Source of the DNA: Adiantum capillus-veneris
Taxonomy: Eukaryota; Streptophyta; Polypodiopsida; Polypodiales; Pteridaceae
Length of the DNA stretch: 64,000 bases
Assembly (NCBI GenBank): GCA_014529385.2
Contig: CM043958.1
Span: 157,892,793 to 157,956,792, forward strand
Reading direction: 5' to 3'
The position numbers and the translations under genes were made by a program. Under the pieces are notes generated by a model, which saw only the letters and a program-made list of their open reading frames with translations, was not told where the DNA came from and did no database searches. Position 1 is the first letter of the stretch. Each line of letters starts with the position of its first letter. Shown here one piece after another: positions 30,780-44,385 of the stretch.

Positions 30780-31210
30780 TTACAGTTCTTTTATTGGGGT
30801 GGAATCAAACTCTTTAATAGGTGTTCAATCAACATTTTTATAGTCGTGATTCCCCAAACATACTCTTGTAGTAGTTTCCTTATAACATAAGTATTTATGG
30901 TTGTAACCCTAATCTTGAGCCATTTCAAGTTGTCTCATGAACGGACGTCCAAAAATAACCTCAAAACTATTGTCTTGCCCAAAGTCTACTATTGCAAACA
31001 GATATTCGTGTTCAATTCATCAGGACGTGACTACTATATGTTCTAACATTCCTATAGGTTTTTCCACGTAACCATTTGTTAATTTTAGATTCATGTGTGT
31101 CTTACAAAGAGATGGTTTTTACCAATTTTCCTTTGTAGCAATGGCTACACCCACTCCACTATCAAGGATAGCCAAGGTTTTGAAGCCCTAGGTAAGGTTG
31201 TGTTTCCTTC
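30780..31210 (-). pseudogene. Antisense gypsy protease fragment E1
   Basis: On the minus strand this matches the first protease and its downstream linker in element A (about 20340-20760), including a readable LAILDSGVGVAIAT near 31134-31176. Frames are broken by stops. It is a fragment only; no gag or RT of the same copy is recognisable next to it. It lies directly to the right of copia G. Confidence 0.7.
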
Positions 31211-31859
31211 CTCACCCTCACAATAATCATCTATTTTATTGATAGGTATTGCCTTTGTTTTTCCCCGTTTTTTTTCTCTTTTCTTTATCTTTTAATCCAT
31301 ACCCTTGAATGGAAATTTGTTGCCCACATTAATAAGTTTTTGCCCACTTCAGTCCACACATGTGGCTTGATTTTTAGCAATTATGTTAAGGTTATCGTAC
31401 TGAATAGGAGTAGACAACAACTCATTTATACTCCTTGCATCAATCATTTGTGGCATTGCCTTCCACTTTCATGGTACAAACATCACTTTCAATTTGGCTT
31501 CAAGCTCCCTTGTACATAAAAATAGGGTTTTCAATGTGTTCAATTTACTTGTTATGGAAGCCATGGATCCAATGTCACAAAATGTGCCTAGAACTCCAAG
31601 GTTTAATGCTCATGCTCTAAGATTATCCCCGTCATGGTCTTTTGACTCCCTTAGAGTGTGTGTGTTTTTGTATCTCCCTTAGATGCATATCTTCATTAGG
31701 TATGAAGCTGATTGAAAAAAGGTTTTTCATTTCATTCTCGGTGTTACACTTCTCCTCCAATTTCCACTTTTGGAGGCTCTTCTCTAAAAGACACCGTTCT
31801 AATCAAGATGTTCATAGCCCTCTTGTCAAAATTGGGTTTTAAGCTCAAGAGCACACGTG
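31211..31859. other. Probable decayed gypsy gag-protease linker, no frame
   Basis: No domain is readable. By its position between two antisense protease fragments it should be the sequence N-terminal to the protease of E1. There is no direct support beyond position. Confidence 0.3.
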
Positions 31860-32270
31860 TCTATGGTGGCTAAGACATGCATCCAATCTGATTGAATGAT
31901 TCCAAATTTAGGAAATCTTGGTAGACATATTCTTCTTTGAAGATGATTATAGCATCAAATTGGCAATATTTACCGCTAGTAACTACCATGAGTTGTCGCA
32001 TGAAAGACGTCCTAATATGATGTGGCAATTTAGGTCTCTTCCAAAGTCTACTATGGCAAAGATGTGCATGTATTGCACTCCGAAGCTGATGTTGTAAATA
32101 TTCTCTTGCAACCCATGGTTTTTCCAACCTTCCATCTTCCAATCGAAGGACCAGTATGATTTCCTAAGGTTGGTCTTCCCATTTTTCCCAAGTTGTCTTT
32201 GTTGCAAGACTTACTCCTGCTCCCATGCCCAAGATTGTTATTAATTTATGGACTTTGTATTTTATGGGCA
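31860..32270 (-). pseudogene. Antisense gypsy protease fragment E2
   Basis: A second antisense protease region reads YMHIFAIVDFGRDLNCHIILGR near 32010-32070 and EDGRLEKPW near 32115-32140. At the active-site position the DSG is replaced by a GMG-like reading near 32205, so the catalytic aspartate is lost. It is clearly different in sequence from E1, so it derives from another subfamily or an older copy. Both fragments point the same way. Confidence 0.6.
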
Positions 32271-32867
32271 AGTTAGCATTCCCTTGGTGACATCATCATC
32301 TACATAGGAGGATTAATGAATAGGCACATGTTTTTGTTTCTTCCATGTTGTTGGTTTAAGGGATTTCTAATCCTTTCCATATATTGTGCAATAATTGGGC
32401 ACCAAATTTATCTCTGAAGATCCTTCCACAAGTTGGGATGTACCTTAAGCAAATATTCCAATGGAAGAACACACGAATCTGATGGTGACATGACTACTTG
32501 CAAGTTGTTATTCTCTCACTTGGGTTTTGATTGGAAGAAGGAGCAATAGATGTAATAGGCACTACTTCAACTTTAGTTTCAAACTCCTCAGTAAAGCTAG
32601 CCAAAGTTCTTTGCATTATATGACTAAGTGATGGAGCAGATTGTGTATTTGATATGCGTTGCCTCTTGTTGTGTGGATTATCGTATTCTAAGTAGTAGAA
32701 ATAAAAAAATAAGCGGTTAATATCCAGTGCAGCAAATCCATGAGAAAGCTGGTCTTTGAAGCTTATGTTTGATATTTGAAGGGTTATTGTTAGCAACAAG
32801 CTAACTCGGATAACATTTTTCGGAGCTTTTATTGTAAAAACACTTATTATTTTGATGAATCGGGAAT
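32271..32867. other. Unassigned decayed DNA
   Basis: Continues left to right from E2 towards the LTR of element B. A short minus-strand frame of 101 codons (32799-32494) has no recognisable domain. Probably more of the antisense gypsy remnant. Confidence 0.25.
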
Positions 32868-33709
32868 GTTATAACTCCTACTTTCTAGATAAACAGTGTA
32901 ATTAATGAGTCGGGGCTACAAGATTTTAGATTGTATCAACCTATCTTTAGTTAGAGCTCCCAGATTATTAGTTTTGACCACAAAAACCTTGGCTAAGGTA
33001 TAAAAGCCAATTTTTCTAAGTAATTTATAAGTTTTGGATAATAGAAACACAGCGTGAGCTAACGACGCTCATCTCTCTCCTTCTCACGGTTCCTACTCCC
33101 TCCTCGGTTGTCACATTGCAGTGCCGTCTGTTGCATTGCAACCGCAGGTAAGAGCTCTACGCATTGACGTAAGCATTTCATGGTAATCTGTAGCTTTTAA
33201 GGTTGCTGACCCGTGGCCTAGACCCGTGGCTTAATTTCATCATAAGTAGGAATTTAAGCTTCCAAATCATAAAATAAGTAAAGGTGGGGTATTGGGGCAT
33301 CATTGTTAAGCATTTAGATGCATTCTGGGTCGAAAACAACTAGGTCAAAAACTCACTGCTATTAATAATCATGATTTTTGCACTTTATCTAAAGTGAGAT
33401 TTGAGACCATAAGCATGTGTGCTTAGGTCTTATAAACATGTCCTAAAAGTTTCGTAACGTTTGGATATTGTTTGATGCTGTAACGATTGTGAATTGTTTG
33501 CTGATGAGCGACTGGCTTTTGGTGATTTCTGTCATTTGAGTGTAGCTTGAGTTAGATGCGAGTTGTTTGTTGTTTTCCAAGATATTGACAACCTCTTGTA
33601 GCCTCTATGCACTAGTCGAGTCAGCTTTGTCCCATGGATTGACAATTATACTCGTAGTTCTTGCTATGTCTACAATAAGATAGGAGTGAGGTTAAACACC
33701 CATCCCACA
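32868..33709 (+). repeat. Probable 5' LTR of element B
   Basis: The right end is well placed: CCCACA at 33709, then two bases and a TGGCGCC primer-binding site, exactly the spacing of element A. A TATAAAA box lies at 32999. The left end is uncertain; TGTTATAAC at 32868 is my guess, and no second LTR copy is present in the window to prove it. Confidence 0.5.
32999..33160 (+). promoter_or_regulatory. LTR TATA box and splice donor (B)
   Basis: TATAAAA at 32999-33005 is followed 149 nt later by CCGCAG/GTAAGAGC (intron start 33148), a strong 5' splice site. Element A has a similar pair in its LTR. The stretch between them is pyrimidine-rich and fits a short first exon. Confidence 0.5.
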
Positions 33710-33711
33710 TT

Positions 33712-33729
33712 TGGCGCCACTGTCGGGGA
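33712..33729 (+). other. Primer-binding site of element B
   Basis: TGGCGCCACTGTCGGGGA starts two bases after the LTR end CACA. It has the same tRNA-Asp type as element A, with three differences from A's site. Confidence 0.8.
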
Positions 33730-35220
33730 TCGAAGAGACCTAAACTTTCTTTTTAAAACCACATAGCTTAAGATTGTTGTCTTTTGCTGTGTAGAGGTAG
33801 GTTGGAAGTAAGCCTACTTGCTAAGTACCTTTTAGGATTATAGAATTGTAGAATTAGATTGGATTTTGAGAATGATCGATAGACGAGGCAAGTCTTAAGA
33901 TCAAGGCTTAGAAAACCATAAAAAACAAGAAAATGAGTGTTTGTGGACACTTTTCACAACCCCATTACAGTAGAATCTAGGAGTAGGGTAACTAGAATTC
34001 GAGGTGGGATCTCATAACATTTCTCACTCCAAAAGAATCAATTGTGAGTTGTATATGTGACGTTGCAGAATTTTAGGTCTACGGCTAAACATAGCACCAG
34101 AAGACTGTTCACCATTGAATCTGACTGGAGATTATGCTTTAAAAGTTGTATGAACCAGTGGGTAAGCTTAAGGATGCATTTGAGGTAAAATTTCAAAAGT
34201 TTGCAAAAACTCAGATTATTTACTTTTTCTTGACATTTTAGCTCAAATTAAGTTTTGACTTGCCTTAGAGGCTTAAAATAGATCTTAAAAAGACTGTCCA
34301 CTAAAAAAGTTGAAAAAAGTGCTCATTTTAGGCTAAAAGTATATAATCCTGATTATTTACTTTCAGCTCAAAAGTGGCCAAGGTTGATACCAGAGACTCT
34401 ATGCATGTGTACAAACATCTTTTGTAAAGGCCCATAGAATTTGGATCACCAAACTGACCAAAAACTTGGTAAAAACTGAAATCTGTGCTAATTGTCAAAA
34501 ACTTGAATGTAAATTCAAAAAATTTTGTTCAAACTCAGTGAAACTTGACTCATAGGCTTATATTGATGTGTAAAACGAGTGTACATGCTCAGTTGACCAA
34601 AAAGATGCAAAAATTGCCTGAAGTAAAAATAATCACGATTATTTACTTTTGTCCCATTTTTCATCTTTTTTTACCAACTCAGTATACCACTAGTTTTACC
34701 ATGTTATATTAAGCCCACAAACCAAATTTGTAAGATTTGGATCATTGGAGTGAAAATTGTGACCAAATTTATAAAGTCAGTCTGCATGCACAAAACTGTT
34801 GACCATTCGAGCAAGAATTATCCACACTTGATGAAACTTGGCTAGGGAGCCTAAGTTGAGCTGCTTAACCATTGTGTGTCAACATTGTGGCAAAAAATTG
34901 CATAAAAATACCAAAAGTAAATAATCGCGATTATGTTTACATCTGCTAAAAAATTGGATATTTTTGCACATTTGAGTATACCTCAAGGTCAAGTATATTA
35001 ATTAGACCACACAAATCAATTTTGGTGAAAATTGGATCACAAAAGTGAGACTTAAGCTAAACTGAGTCTGCGAACACGAAACAGTTGATAACTTGGACAA
35101 ATTTTGTTCAAACTCTGTGAAACTTGTACAGAGACCTTAACAAGCTGATTACTTGGCAAAACAAGCCAAAAAGTGTAAAATTTTGAGAAAAGTACTCTAT
35201 CCAGGGCTTCACAAGTTTAT
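33730..35220 (+). other. Untranslated leader of element B
   Basis: About 1.5 kb without coding frame. It carries four palindrome-derived copies at about 34202, 34339, 34625 and 34917. The first 450 bases hold no signal I recognise apart from a donor-like GAG/GTAGGT near 33796. Confidence 0.55.
34202..34940 (+). repeat. Palindrome cluster in the leader of B, 4 copies
   Basis: Copies derive from the half-site GTAAATAATCG plus its reverse complement (22 bp): 34202-34223 (only the right half GATTATTTAC is intact), 34339-34360 (core CCTG), 34625-34646 (core CACG) and 34917-34940 (core CGCG, one inserted base). Spacing is about 137, 286 and 292 bp, like the leader of A in unit size, although the palindrome sequence is different. 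Core changes such as CGCG to CACG fit CpG decay. Confidence 0.85.
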
Positions 35221-37640
35221 ATGAACCTTAGATCTGGTCATATACTAGCAAATCATGGCATATTTGGAGAGACCGCTCGTAGAGTATCCACAGAAGAGAG
35301 TGTGAATCAAGGCGATCACTTGGACGCTATCTTTGAAAAAGTCTCAGACACTTTTTGAGAATCAACATCTGAAATGTCTTCCTATTTGACTCATTCAAGA
35401 ACCGGAACAACTGTGCGATATAAGCACATACTCACCTTTTATAAGACTAATTGCCATGGAGCTCAGGTTTACCTAGATCCTAATAAATAGTATGCTATTC
35501 GCATTGATGACCATGATATAGAGTCTAAAGAGGAAATCAAGGCAAACAAACAAGGAAAAATGTATATGGATAAAAACGGAACTCAGTATTTACAATTTGA
35601 AAACCTTGATGTGATAGACAAATGGGGGTTGGAAGTGAAAACCATAATTCCAAATATGGCAGCAAAAGAAGGACCACCGACTTTAGAATTTGAGGGATAC
35701 GATCAAGTTTATTTGAAGCTTTTGAGATGGCTTAGCACGGATAATCCGAGGATCATAGTCTATTGTTGGGAGGATAGAAATATCAAAGATCTTCTATGGA
35801 CTTCTCATACCAAATCAGAATAGTTAACACCTATGAAGATCATCCATATCTTCAAACTCAAAGACAAGGGTTCAGCAGATCTACCAACCTATTTCTTTAG
35901 GGATTGTTATAACAATAATTTTGTTATGATGAGTCATGAAGAGGTTGAACAAACCAAATACCAAGGATACTCCATAAGAGATTGGATATTGAACCAAGGA
36001 CCAGAAAGTATTCCAAGAGATGAACTCCATGAGAGATCTTTTGAGAGAAATGATAAAAAAACCAGAAACTACCTCATCACGAAGAAAACCGGGTGACACT
36101 AAAGCTAGTCTAGGGCTACATGAGTCACTATTGTCAACAGAGTGGTTTGAAGGACTTAGAACAGGACCAACTGCCAGGAGACCATGAGTTGAACCAAATA
36201 GACGTGTTAGACCAGCTGATATTCAAAAATGGGTCAGAAAATATAGTGGATCTAGGGATCCATATGACCACTTTACAAGCTTTAAACAAGTGCTAAGAGC
36301 AGAACACGTCTTTGATTTCCATACTCAATTCGAGGGATTTGGAATGACAGTAGAAGGAAAAGCACTGACATGGTTCCAAAACATTCCACCAAGGTCAATC
36401 ATGGACTTAAATACGTTAGCTGAAGGATTTGTAGCTGCATGTTCCAAAACGGGTATCAAACCTAATACGGTAGCTCAAATCTATAGCTTCAAACAAAAAC
36501 AAGGTGAGTATGTTAGGTATTATGCAACTAGAATGAAACAATACATTGCAAGATGCCCAGAGCTAGAAATACCTGCAGAAGAAAGATTAGTATCATTGTT
36601 TCTAGAGTGACTGCGAAACAAAGAACTTCATGCTATATTGTATAGCAAGAGGCATATGACCCTAAAAGAGTGTGTGTCAGATGCTATTGTCTTAGGAGAC
36701 AATTGTGATATTTTCAATGAAGAAGATATCCCTAAGGATAATCTAAGTGAGAAAACAGCATCCACCAAACCAGTACAAGTGGGAACGGTTGCTGCAGCAC
36801 CAGTTACAGCCATAGAAGACAGCTCAAAAGGATGAATGAAATGATGAATAACATGCAAAAATCACCTATGAGGGGACCAGGGCAAGGGATACCCTCAACA
36901 GGGACAACCAATTAGGCCGTAGAACTTGTGTGCAATCGAGGGTAAATGGACTAACCATGAGACCAATGAGTGCTATTACCGATCGAATTATGATGGGAAT
37001 GTTCAATACGTGCCTATGAGACCACAAGGACAACCCATGTACAGATATCAACCTAATATGGCCCCAGCTCAAAGACCACCAATGGGTATGGAAAGACCTC
37101 AACCTGTGTTGGGTCAACAACCTCCATATCTTGGACATAATGCAGTGCATGTAAAGTACATGCATTCAGAGAGAGTCATAGATGAACAAGCATTGGTGCC
37201 TGTTACACCCTATGCTGAGCTTAGTCCATCTATAGTAATCGTAGAAGGAGATTGTATCATTCACATCCACCGCCAATGGAAGAACCTGTGACTTATACTA
37301 CACCAGAGCTTGCACCGATGTACTATGTAGCTAATCAAGGTGTTAGACCTCCGATGGTAAGACCCATGATTAAGCCAAGAACTGGGAATTGTCATAACTG
37401 TGGTGTAGATGATCACGCAAAAAATGAATGCCCAGAGCCTAACAAGAACATTAAGCCAGGTGAAGCTTTTTGTATACAATGTTGCAAAAAGGGAGGACAC
37501 TTCCCTGAAGATTGTCCAAAAAATATTTTAAACAAGGGTAAAACAATAGTGAACGTAGTCCAAGTGATATCTAGTAGCTCATCTGAGAATGAACCTATTG
37601 TTCCAATCAAGGTAATCACCAGAGCCGAACTCCTCTGATG
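35221..37640 (+). pseudogene. Gag of element B
   Basis: Starts ATG with MNLRSGHILANHG, aligned with MNLRSGRNLRNNQ of element A, and shares STEESVNQG with A's STEGSVNQS. This common start fixes the gag ATG in both elements. The gag core is at 36210-36640, including HTQFEGFGMTVEGKALTWFQ, a stop at 36608 and frame changes near 36100-36290 and 37250. Two zinc knuckles follow at 37390-37520: CHNCGVDDHAKNEC (classical CX2CX4HX4C) and CIQCCKKGGHFPEDC (CX2CX5HX4C). Element A has shorter knuckles. Not functional. Confidence 0.8.
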
Positions 37641-37652
37641 ATTCAAAGAATA

Positions 37653-40600
37653 CTAAAATTTCCTCTCAAAAGACCAAGAGAAGCAGAAGCAACAGGTATG
37701 AGATGAAAAAACAGAAACAAAGGGCTGAAATCGAGGAGAAAGCCAAGAAACTATTCCAGGAAAAAGTGAAAGAAACTGGAATTGAAACCAAGGAAACCAC
37801 CGTGAAATCTGGAGGATTAATTTTGGTAGACAAAATTTTTGAGCCAATCAATGCAACCTTGGAAACTTACCAAGCGAGACTAAAAGGAGACCAAAACATA
37901 GAAAACAAATGGAGAAACTATCCTTCTTCAGATATGGAAGCAGTTAAGCTTGAAACTTATCAAAATTTGGTAAGAAGTACTCAAGAGATGCTGGAAAAAC
38001 AAAAACCCAAGCTCGAGAGTATAGAAAAAACTGAGGAGCTTGTGGAAGGAACATGTAAAGAGAAATCTGAAGTGGTGGTAGAACCCCACCTTGAAACTTA
38101 AGAGCCAGAACTCATAGTGCCTGACAATGAAGATGCTTTGGATGGAATTCCGTTCGTAGAAGAAGACTGGCCAGGACACTTGTGGAAAAAAAGTTAGAGA
38201 GATTAATGATGGGAGTCTAACTCTGAAGTCAGCTCCTATAGAGAAAGTTTGGTTAGACAACCTACCTCCTGATATGGACATGGATGTAAAATCCTTGTAT
38301 GGGGATTGCGGCTCTGAAGCTTCAGGAATTTCGAAACCAATGACTCTTAAAACACTACCCTCTTACTTGGGAGATAACGAAGATGAATCCATAGTGTGTA
38401 AAACCACTCAGATAAAAAGAGCGGAACAGACCCTAGAGGTAAACAACATCCATTCAATCATGTCTACACCTAATGCACTCTTACTTTAGGAGAACTGTTA
38501 AAAATCAGACCATATCTATGGAATGATCTACAGAGAACTCTAGAGAAGGTGGGGATAACAAGGCTAATCGCAAAAAATTTGGGAAAATTGAAACACGAAT
38601 TGGATAACAGAGATTAGATTTGTTCCAATGAACAAAGTTGGAGAATACTATGAAGGGCAAGAAGGAAACACAACCCTTCCACTGAGGTACAATGATATAG
38701 AAACCATGGCAATACTGGATAGTGGGGCAGGCATAGCCATAGCCACGAAAGCAGTATGGGAATCATGGGGAAAACCAGCCATTAGACAAACTCGAATGAA
38801 ATTGCAATCGGCTGACGGACACATTCAAAGACCCTAAGGACTGCTTGAAAAAGTGATAATTAATTCTTATGGGTTTGATTATCAACACACTTTTGCAATA
38901 GTGGACTTTGAAAAGAAACTCAATTATGAATTCATCTTGGGAAGACCTTACATGCGACAAGTACAACTATCCACGATTGGGGAATTATTTGTACTTGAAG
39001 CAAAAAGATCACACTTATAGAGATGTCATGAAAATACCCATACAAGAATTTGACTCGGTCTCTTTGGCTGAAACTAAGCTTTCATCTTGGTTGAACAAAG
39101 ACATACCTATTTGGATGTGGGGAGCCTCAGAAAACGGGAGCTTAAAACAAGAAGAATGTGTCTTAGAAAGGGATTGCATAGATGAAGCCTATGTACCTGA
39201 ACTCTTTCCAGAGCATCTGTTTGAGCCATTTGAGTGGACTCAAATTTTGGCAACAATGAATGTATATGTAAATATGTCATTGAAGACGAAATTCAAGAAT
39301 CCAAGGACTTAATGAAAGCTCAGCAAGTCTTTTCAGACGTCTACTATGATGCAATAGATGAGTTAGAAGAACATTCAGCTACCTCAGATGATTTGGGGTC
39401 GGAAAAAGAACATGTGAGAGCTAAACTACTCATGAAAGGAGGGGAGGAAAAGTTGTTTGACTTTCCAAACCACAAACCAAGAAGACAAAAATGGTATAGA
39501 AGAAAAAGAGACATGAGAAACTTCAAATCTAGACCCATGCCATCAGTCTCCAGTAGAACAGTTTCTGATGCAAATAGATGCACATGATTGTGTCAAAAAC
39601 AAAATCAGTGGTAGATATCCTTCAAACGAAAAGCAGGAAATATCAAAAACATTGAGAAAAACGAGAAAGAAAACTCAAGCAAAACCTAAATACCAGGACA
39701 AGGATTCAACCATGACACGAGTTGAATGGAGAAAAAAGTATCAAGAGTTGAAGAAAGCTCTAAAGGAGGTATATACCACTGAAATGGAAACCACTGAGGA
39801 GGAAGGTAAAGATGTAATGAGTGTTTCATCCCATTACAAGAAATATACTCTCCAAGACCGAAAAATCATAGTCGAACAACCTGTCAGGGAACAACGAAAA
39901 CAGGGTGAGTCCTAGGAAGGACCTGAAAACGCAAAAAAGATAGATCTGGTCGAACCAAGAGAAGAGTCTAGACCTACTACATTGCAAACGATTTGACAGA
40001 AGAAGAAGAAGAGCTTCTGTTAAGCTTATTGAAAGAATACCGAGATATCTTGCTTGGTCTTATAAGGACCTCAAGGGTGTTGATCAAGAAATCTATCAAC
40101 ATACCATACCTATGAGAGATGATGCGAAACTAAGCAGACAGAGGCCATATACTTATTATGAAACATTTGCCAGAAAGATCAAAGAGGAGATAGAAAAGCG
40201 AAAGGAATCCGAATTCATTTATGTAATTGAACACACAGATCGGGTGTCTCCAATTGTGGTAGTACCCAAGAAAAATGAAAAATTAAGGGTGTGTGTCAAT
40301 CTCAAGAAAGTGAATGCAGCTACCATTAGAGACAATTTTCCTCTTCCGATTACTGAGAATGTTTTAGAAAGAGTTGCAGGAAAAGAAGTTTACAGCTTTT
40401 TAGATGGCTTTTTGAGATACAATCAACTTTTGGTTGACCCCAAAGATCAGCATAAAACTGCCTTTGCAACTGAATGGGGTATTTTTGTCTATCGGGTTAT
40501 GCCTTTTGGGTTAACTAATGCTTCTTCCACCTTTCAAAGATTGATGAGCCATGCTTTTAGGGAGTATCTTTCGAATTTTTTAGAAGTATATATGGATCAT

Positions 40601-43080
40601 CTATGTGTACATTCATCAATCCGGGCTGATCATTTTGAACACCTCAAAAAGGTATTCAAAAAATGTAGACTTTATAAGATTTTCTTAAATCCTAAAAAGT
40701 GTCCATCTATGGATGGACAAGGATAAATTTTTGGACATATAGTGTCTAAGAATGTCATATCTACTGATATGGATAAACTTCATGTTATTGCTGATTTGCC
40801 TAGATCTAAAACAGTCAAAGGGGTTCAAGCTTTCATGGGACATTGCAGATATTACAGACGATTCGTTTACATGTACGTTATAATTGCAAAATCCATGTAC
40901 AACTTGATTACACTTTTTTAATGGACTGATGAGTGTGAAGAATCCTTCATGAAGCTTAAGCAAGCTCTCACTTCAGACCCAATATTGAAAGCACCAGATT
41001 GGAAAAAGATATTCCACATACATGTAGATGGTCCCAATTTTTCCATTGGGTGTATACTAGCTCAATCAGGAGACAGAAAAATTGATTTTCCTATTTCTTA
41101 TGCTAGTAGACAGTTGAATATGGCAGAGAAAAACTATACACCAGCGAAAGGGAAGGATTAGGAATGATCTATGTCGTAAAAAATTATAGACATTACCTAT
41201 TAGCTAACAAATTTGTGTTCTTTGTGGACCACCATGTCTTATTGTACTTGGTCAACAAGCCATGCAACATAGGAAGAATAATGAGATGGTTCATCATTCT
41301 TTTGAAAATTTGATTTCACTGTAGTTGTCAAAAAGGGCACCACTCACCAAAGAGTAGATCATTTATCAAGGATTGTTTCAGGAGAACCACCCAAGGGAGT
41401 AAACGATGATCTACCATATGCATATCTGCTCTCCGTGGAAATGATACCCTGATGGTCAGAAAATATGGTATCGTTGATGACCATAGCTCAAGTTGATTTT
41501 GAAATACCACTTCCTATTACAATCACATTAATTGAGCAATCGGCTATGTATCAATTATTAGCTAGAAGGCTCTATAAAAGAAATTGAGATGGAATATTGC
41601 TTTTGTGCATTAATCCTGAGAAGAAAACCCAATACCTAAGTCAAACACATATTAACATAGTGGGACTTCACTTTGCGGAAGACCAAACTATGCAACGGAT
41701 CTTGAGACTTGGAGTGTTTTGGCCAACCATGAGGAGTGATGTTCACTCATTTGTAAAAAAATATCCTCAATGCCAGAAACATGCACCCATACCTCATGTG
41801 ACATTGTTCCGAATATCACTCATTCCTAAGTGGAGTAACTATCTAGTTACTTACTTATCAAGGCGAACATTTCCTGAGGATATGAGTAAACGTCACCAAA
41901 GAGCAATTGAAACTGAAGCAAGAGACTATGCTCTTATTGGAAATCAGTTGTATCAAAGAGGAAAGGATCAACATCTGCGTCTTTGTGCAAATGAAGATGA
42001 ATATATTCCCATTATAGAACAAGCACATGCTGGATAAGATGGAGGTCACTTTTCTAGTGAAACCACCGCAAGAGCGATCTTAATGGTAGGCATATGGTGG
42101 CCAACACTTTTTGCAGATGTCAAGGAATATGTTCAAAGATGTGATGCATCTCAATGAGCTAAAATGCCAACCATGTAGATAGCATGCCTTTAAGATCAAT
42201 GATGGGGACCAAAGCTTTTGCAAAATGGGTTATAGATTTTGTTAGGCCAATACAACCGCTTGCTAATAGAACCCAAGCTCAATATATCATTGTAGCTACG
42301 GACTATTTGACCAAGTGGGCAGAGACTAAAGCAACCCAAAAGAATGATGCGAGAACCATAGCTGCATTCTTATATGAGAATGTGTTCACAAGATATGGAC
42401 TGCCAACACAAATTGTCAGTGATAGGGGAACTCACTTCCTCAATGAGGTAATTGAGTATCTGCTTAATGAATTTATGGTTATCCATAACAAATCAGCTCC
42501 CTATCACCCACAAGCAAATAGACAAGTTGAGCATACGAATAAAATTCTTAGCTCGATATTGACTAAAGTGGTTAGTTCAGGATAGACTGATTGGGAAATG
42601 AATCTCCATGCCGCTCTATGGGTTTATAGAGTTTCATTCAAGACAGGTTTAAATGCTACACCCTTTAACCTTGTTTATGGTCTGGATGACATACTGTCGA
42701 TAGAATTTCTATTGCCGACACTAAGGGTAGCTAAGGATCTTGAGTGGACTAGACATGAATTGTCAGAGAGGCTTGAAGATTTAGAAAAGGTTGATGAGCA
42801 AAGGCTAACTATTGTAGCTCACGTCATGCACAAAAGCGGAAATAAAAACTGTTTTTTAATTCCCATCTAGTTACAAAAATCTTCAAAAAAGGGGACTTAG
42901 TTTTAGTATACTCCCTTAAGCAACAGATCTCCAAGTTTAAGAAAAAGGAAAACGGATCGTTTATCATTGAAGACATATCTCCAAGTGAAGCAATTAAGTT
43001 CTCCACCCTAGATGGTGAACCAATGGCTAATTGGATTAGTGGATGCCGTTTAAAAAAGTAAAATTTGCCACTGACCAATG
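37653..43080 (+). pseudogene. Pol of element B (protease, RT, RNase H, integrase)
   Basis: Domains run in gypsy order over several frames: a linker similar to A; protease AILDSGAGIAIAT near 38710; RT 40110-40730 with VVVPKKNEKLRVCVNLKKVN and the active-site block reading YMDH instead of YMDD near 40589-40600; RNase H FHIHVDGPNFSIGCILAQ near 41010; a first H2C2 finger 41640-41780 (CINPEKKTQYL...QCQK); a linker PKWSNYLVTYLSRRTF; a second finger 41980-42160; integrase core with WVIDFVRP, VSDRGTHF and YHPQANRQVEHTNK (42220-42540); and a C-terminal module to 43060. At least eight frame changes and several stops are present. The duplicated finger is shared with A. Confidence 0.85.
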
Positions 43081-43199
43081 AATTGCTAGAAAAGATGCAT
43101 GCAGCAAAGCAAAGAAAGATAAAATGACAACAGGTTTTAAGATGAAGCCCAAGAGGAAGCTCGGCTTCAAGTACTCAAAAGGGAAGCTTCTCTCAAAAA

Positions 43200-44350
43200 T
43201 CAACAAATACCTATTCCCATCATCAACACTCTAGAACTAGATGAACGACTATGGGAATTACAAAAAGATGAAGTGTCAACGGATGATGAATGGTTAGATG
43301 GAATGGACCTTCGCATCGATGTATAGCCGAACAATCATAGCACAAAATGCATTGGTCGAAACAAGAGCTCAAGTAAATGCAGTCAGTTATTCCACGTACA
43401 AGAAAGCAACGAATCAATCTTTGACTTTAGGAATATCGGCAATTAAAGGATACAACAAGAACCCAACACCGACACTGGGAATAGTCTACTTAAATGTGAT
43501 AGTACATGGATGTTCATGCCCTCATCAATTTGTATGCTTACAAGATGAACACATGAATGAAACAATGATTCTTGGAATCTCATGGATGCGGATGTACAAG
43601 GCAATACCAGATTGGGATACCAATCATCTCAAGCTATCACCTAAAGGCGGACAACTCATTGTTCCAATTTCACCAAGCAAAGAGGAATGGAAACGAGGTT
43701 ACCACCAGAACAAACCCGAAGCAATCAATCTTCCCCATCCTATAGACAAGCAAATGCTCCAAGTAGCATGCAAGGAGTCAGGCAGATATGGGTACCAAAA
43801 GCACAACTTAAGGACAAGCCGTTTCAAATTTGGATGCCCAAAACATCATCGATTGTACCAAAGATGATTCCAAGGTTCAAAACACAAAGAAGAGCATCTC
43901 CAAGCAACGAACCTAAATCAAAATGGATTTGAAGAAAAAACGAGCACTTATCTTCTCCGTAAACTATAAAATCGATGAAGCAATGGAGAGTTACGTCTCA
44001 AAACACTCAAGCACAACATTTCATTGAAGAAAAATCAAGATACCAATGGCGAGTAAAAGCTCAAAAACCATCATTGTTGGTACCGACAGCTCAGGAAATA
44101 AGCATGCCAAAGTATCCTGAGGGTACAATAAAGCAAAGAGAACACAAACTACAAGATTTTCTCTTTGGGAGACAGCAAAAGGAAACCTCGACCTCGAAAA
44201 CCCTTGAGTTAATTACTCAAGACCCAACTCTTGCACAGCATAATGGTTTGAATTGCATTCATATTCAAAGCATGGTAGAGCCAACTAAGGCTATGCATAG
44301 GCACGATTGTTCAACCCATGCACACAGTTGTCTTGGAGTACGCCATCTAT
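43200..44350 (+). pseudogene. Second protease-like domain and tail of element B
   Basis: After the integrase module comes a block with ALVETRAQVNAVSYSTYKKA (43350-43410), corresponding to ALLDSGAQANLLSLSLYRQL of A, and MILGISWMRMYKAIPDW (43570-43615), corresponding to LLLGQPWQKQYNAMIDW. The catalytic DSG reads ETR here, so activity is lost in this copy. The tail then shows QIWVPKA and QIWMPKT near 43787-43850 and weaker copies. The tail extends to about 44350 and ends just before the internal PPT. Frames are broken. Confidence 0.75.
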
Positions 44351-44385
44351 GAGGGGTGGAAGGGAACTAAGTAATTAAGGAAATG

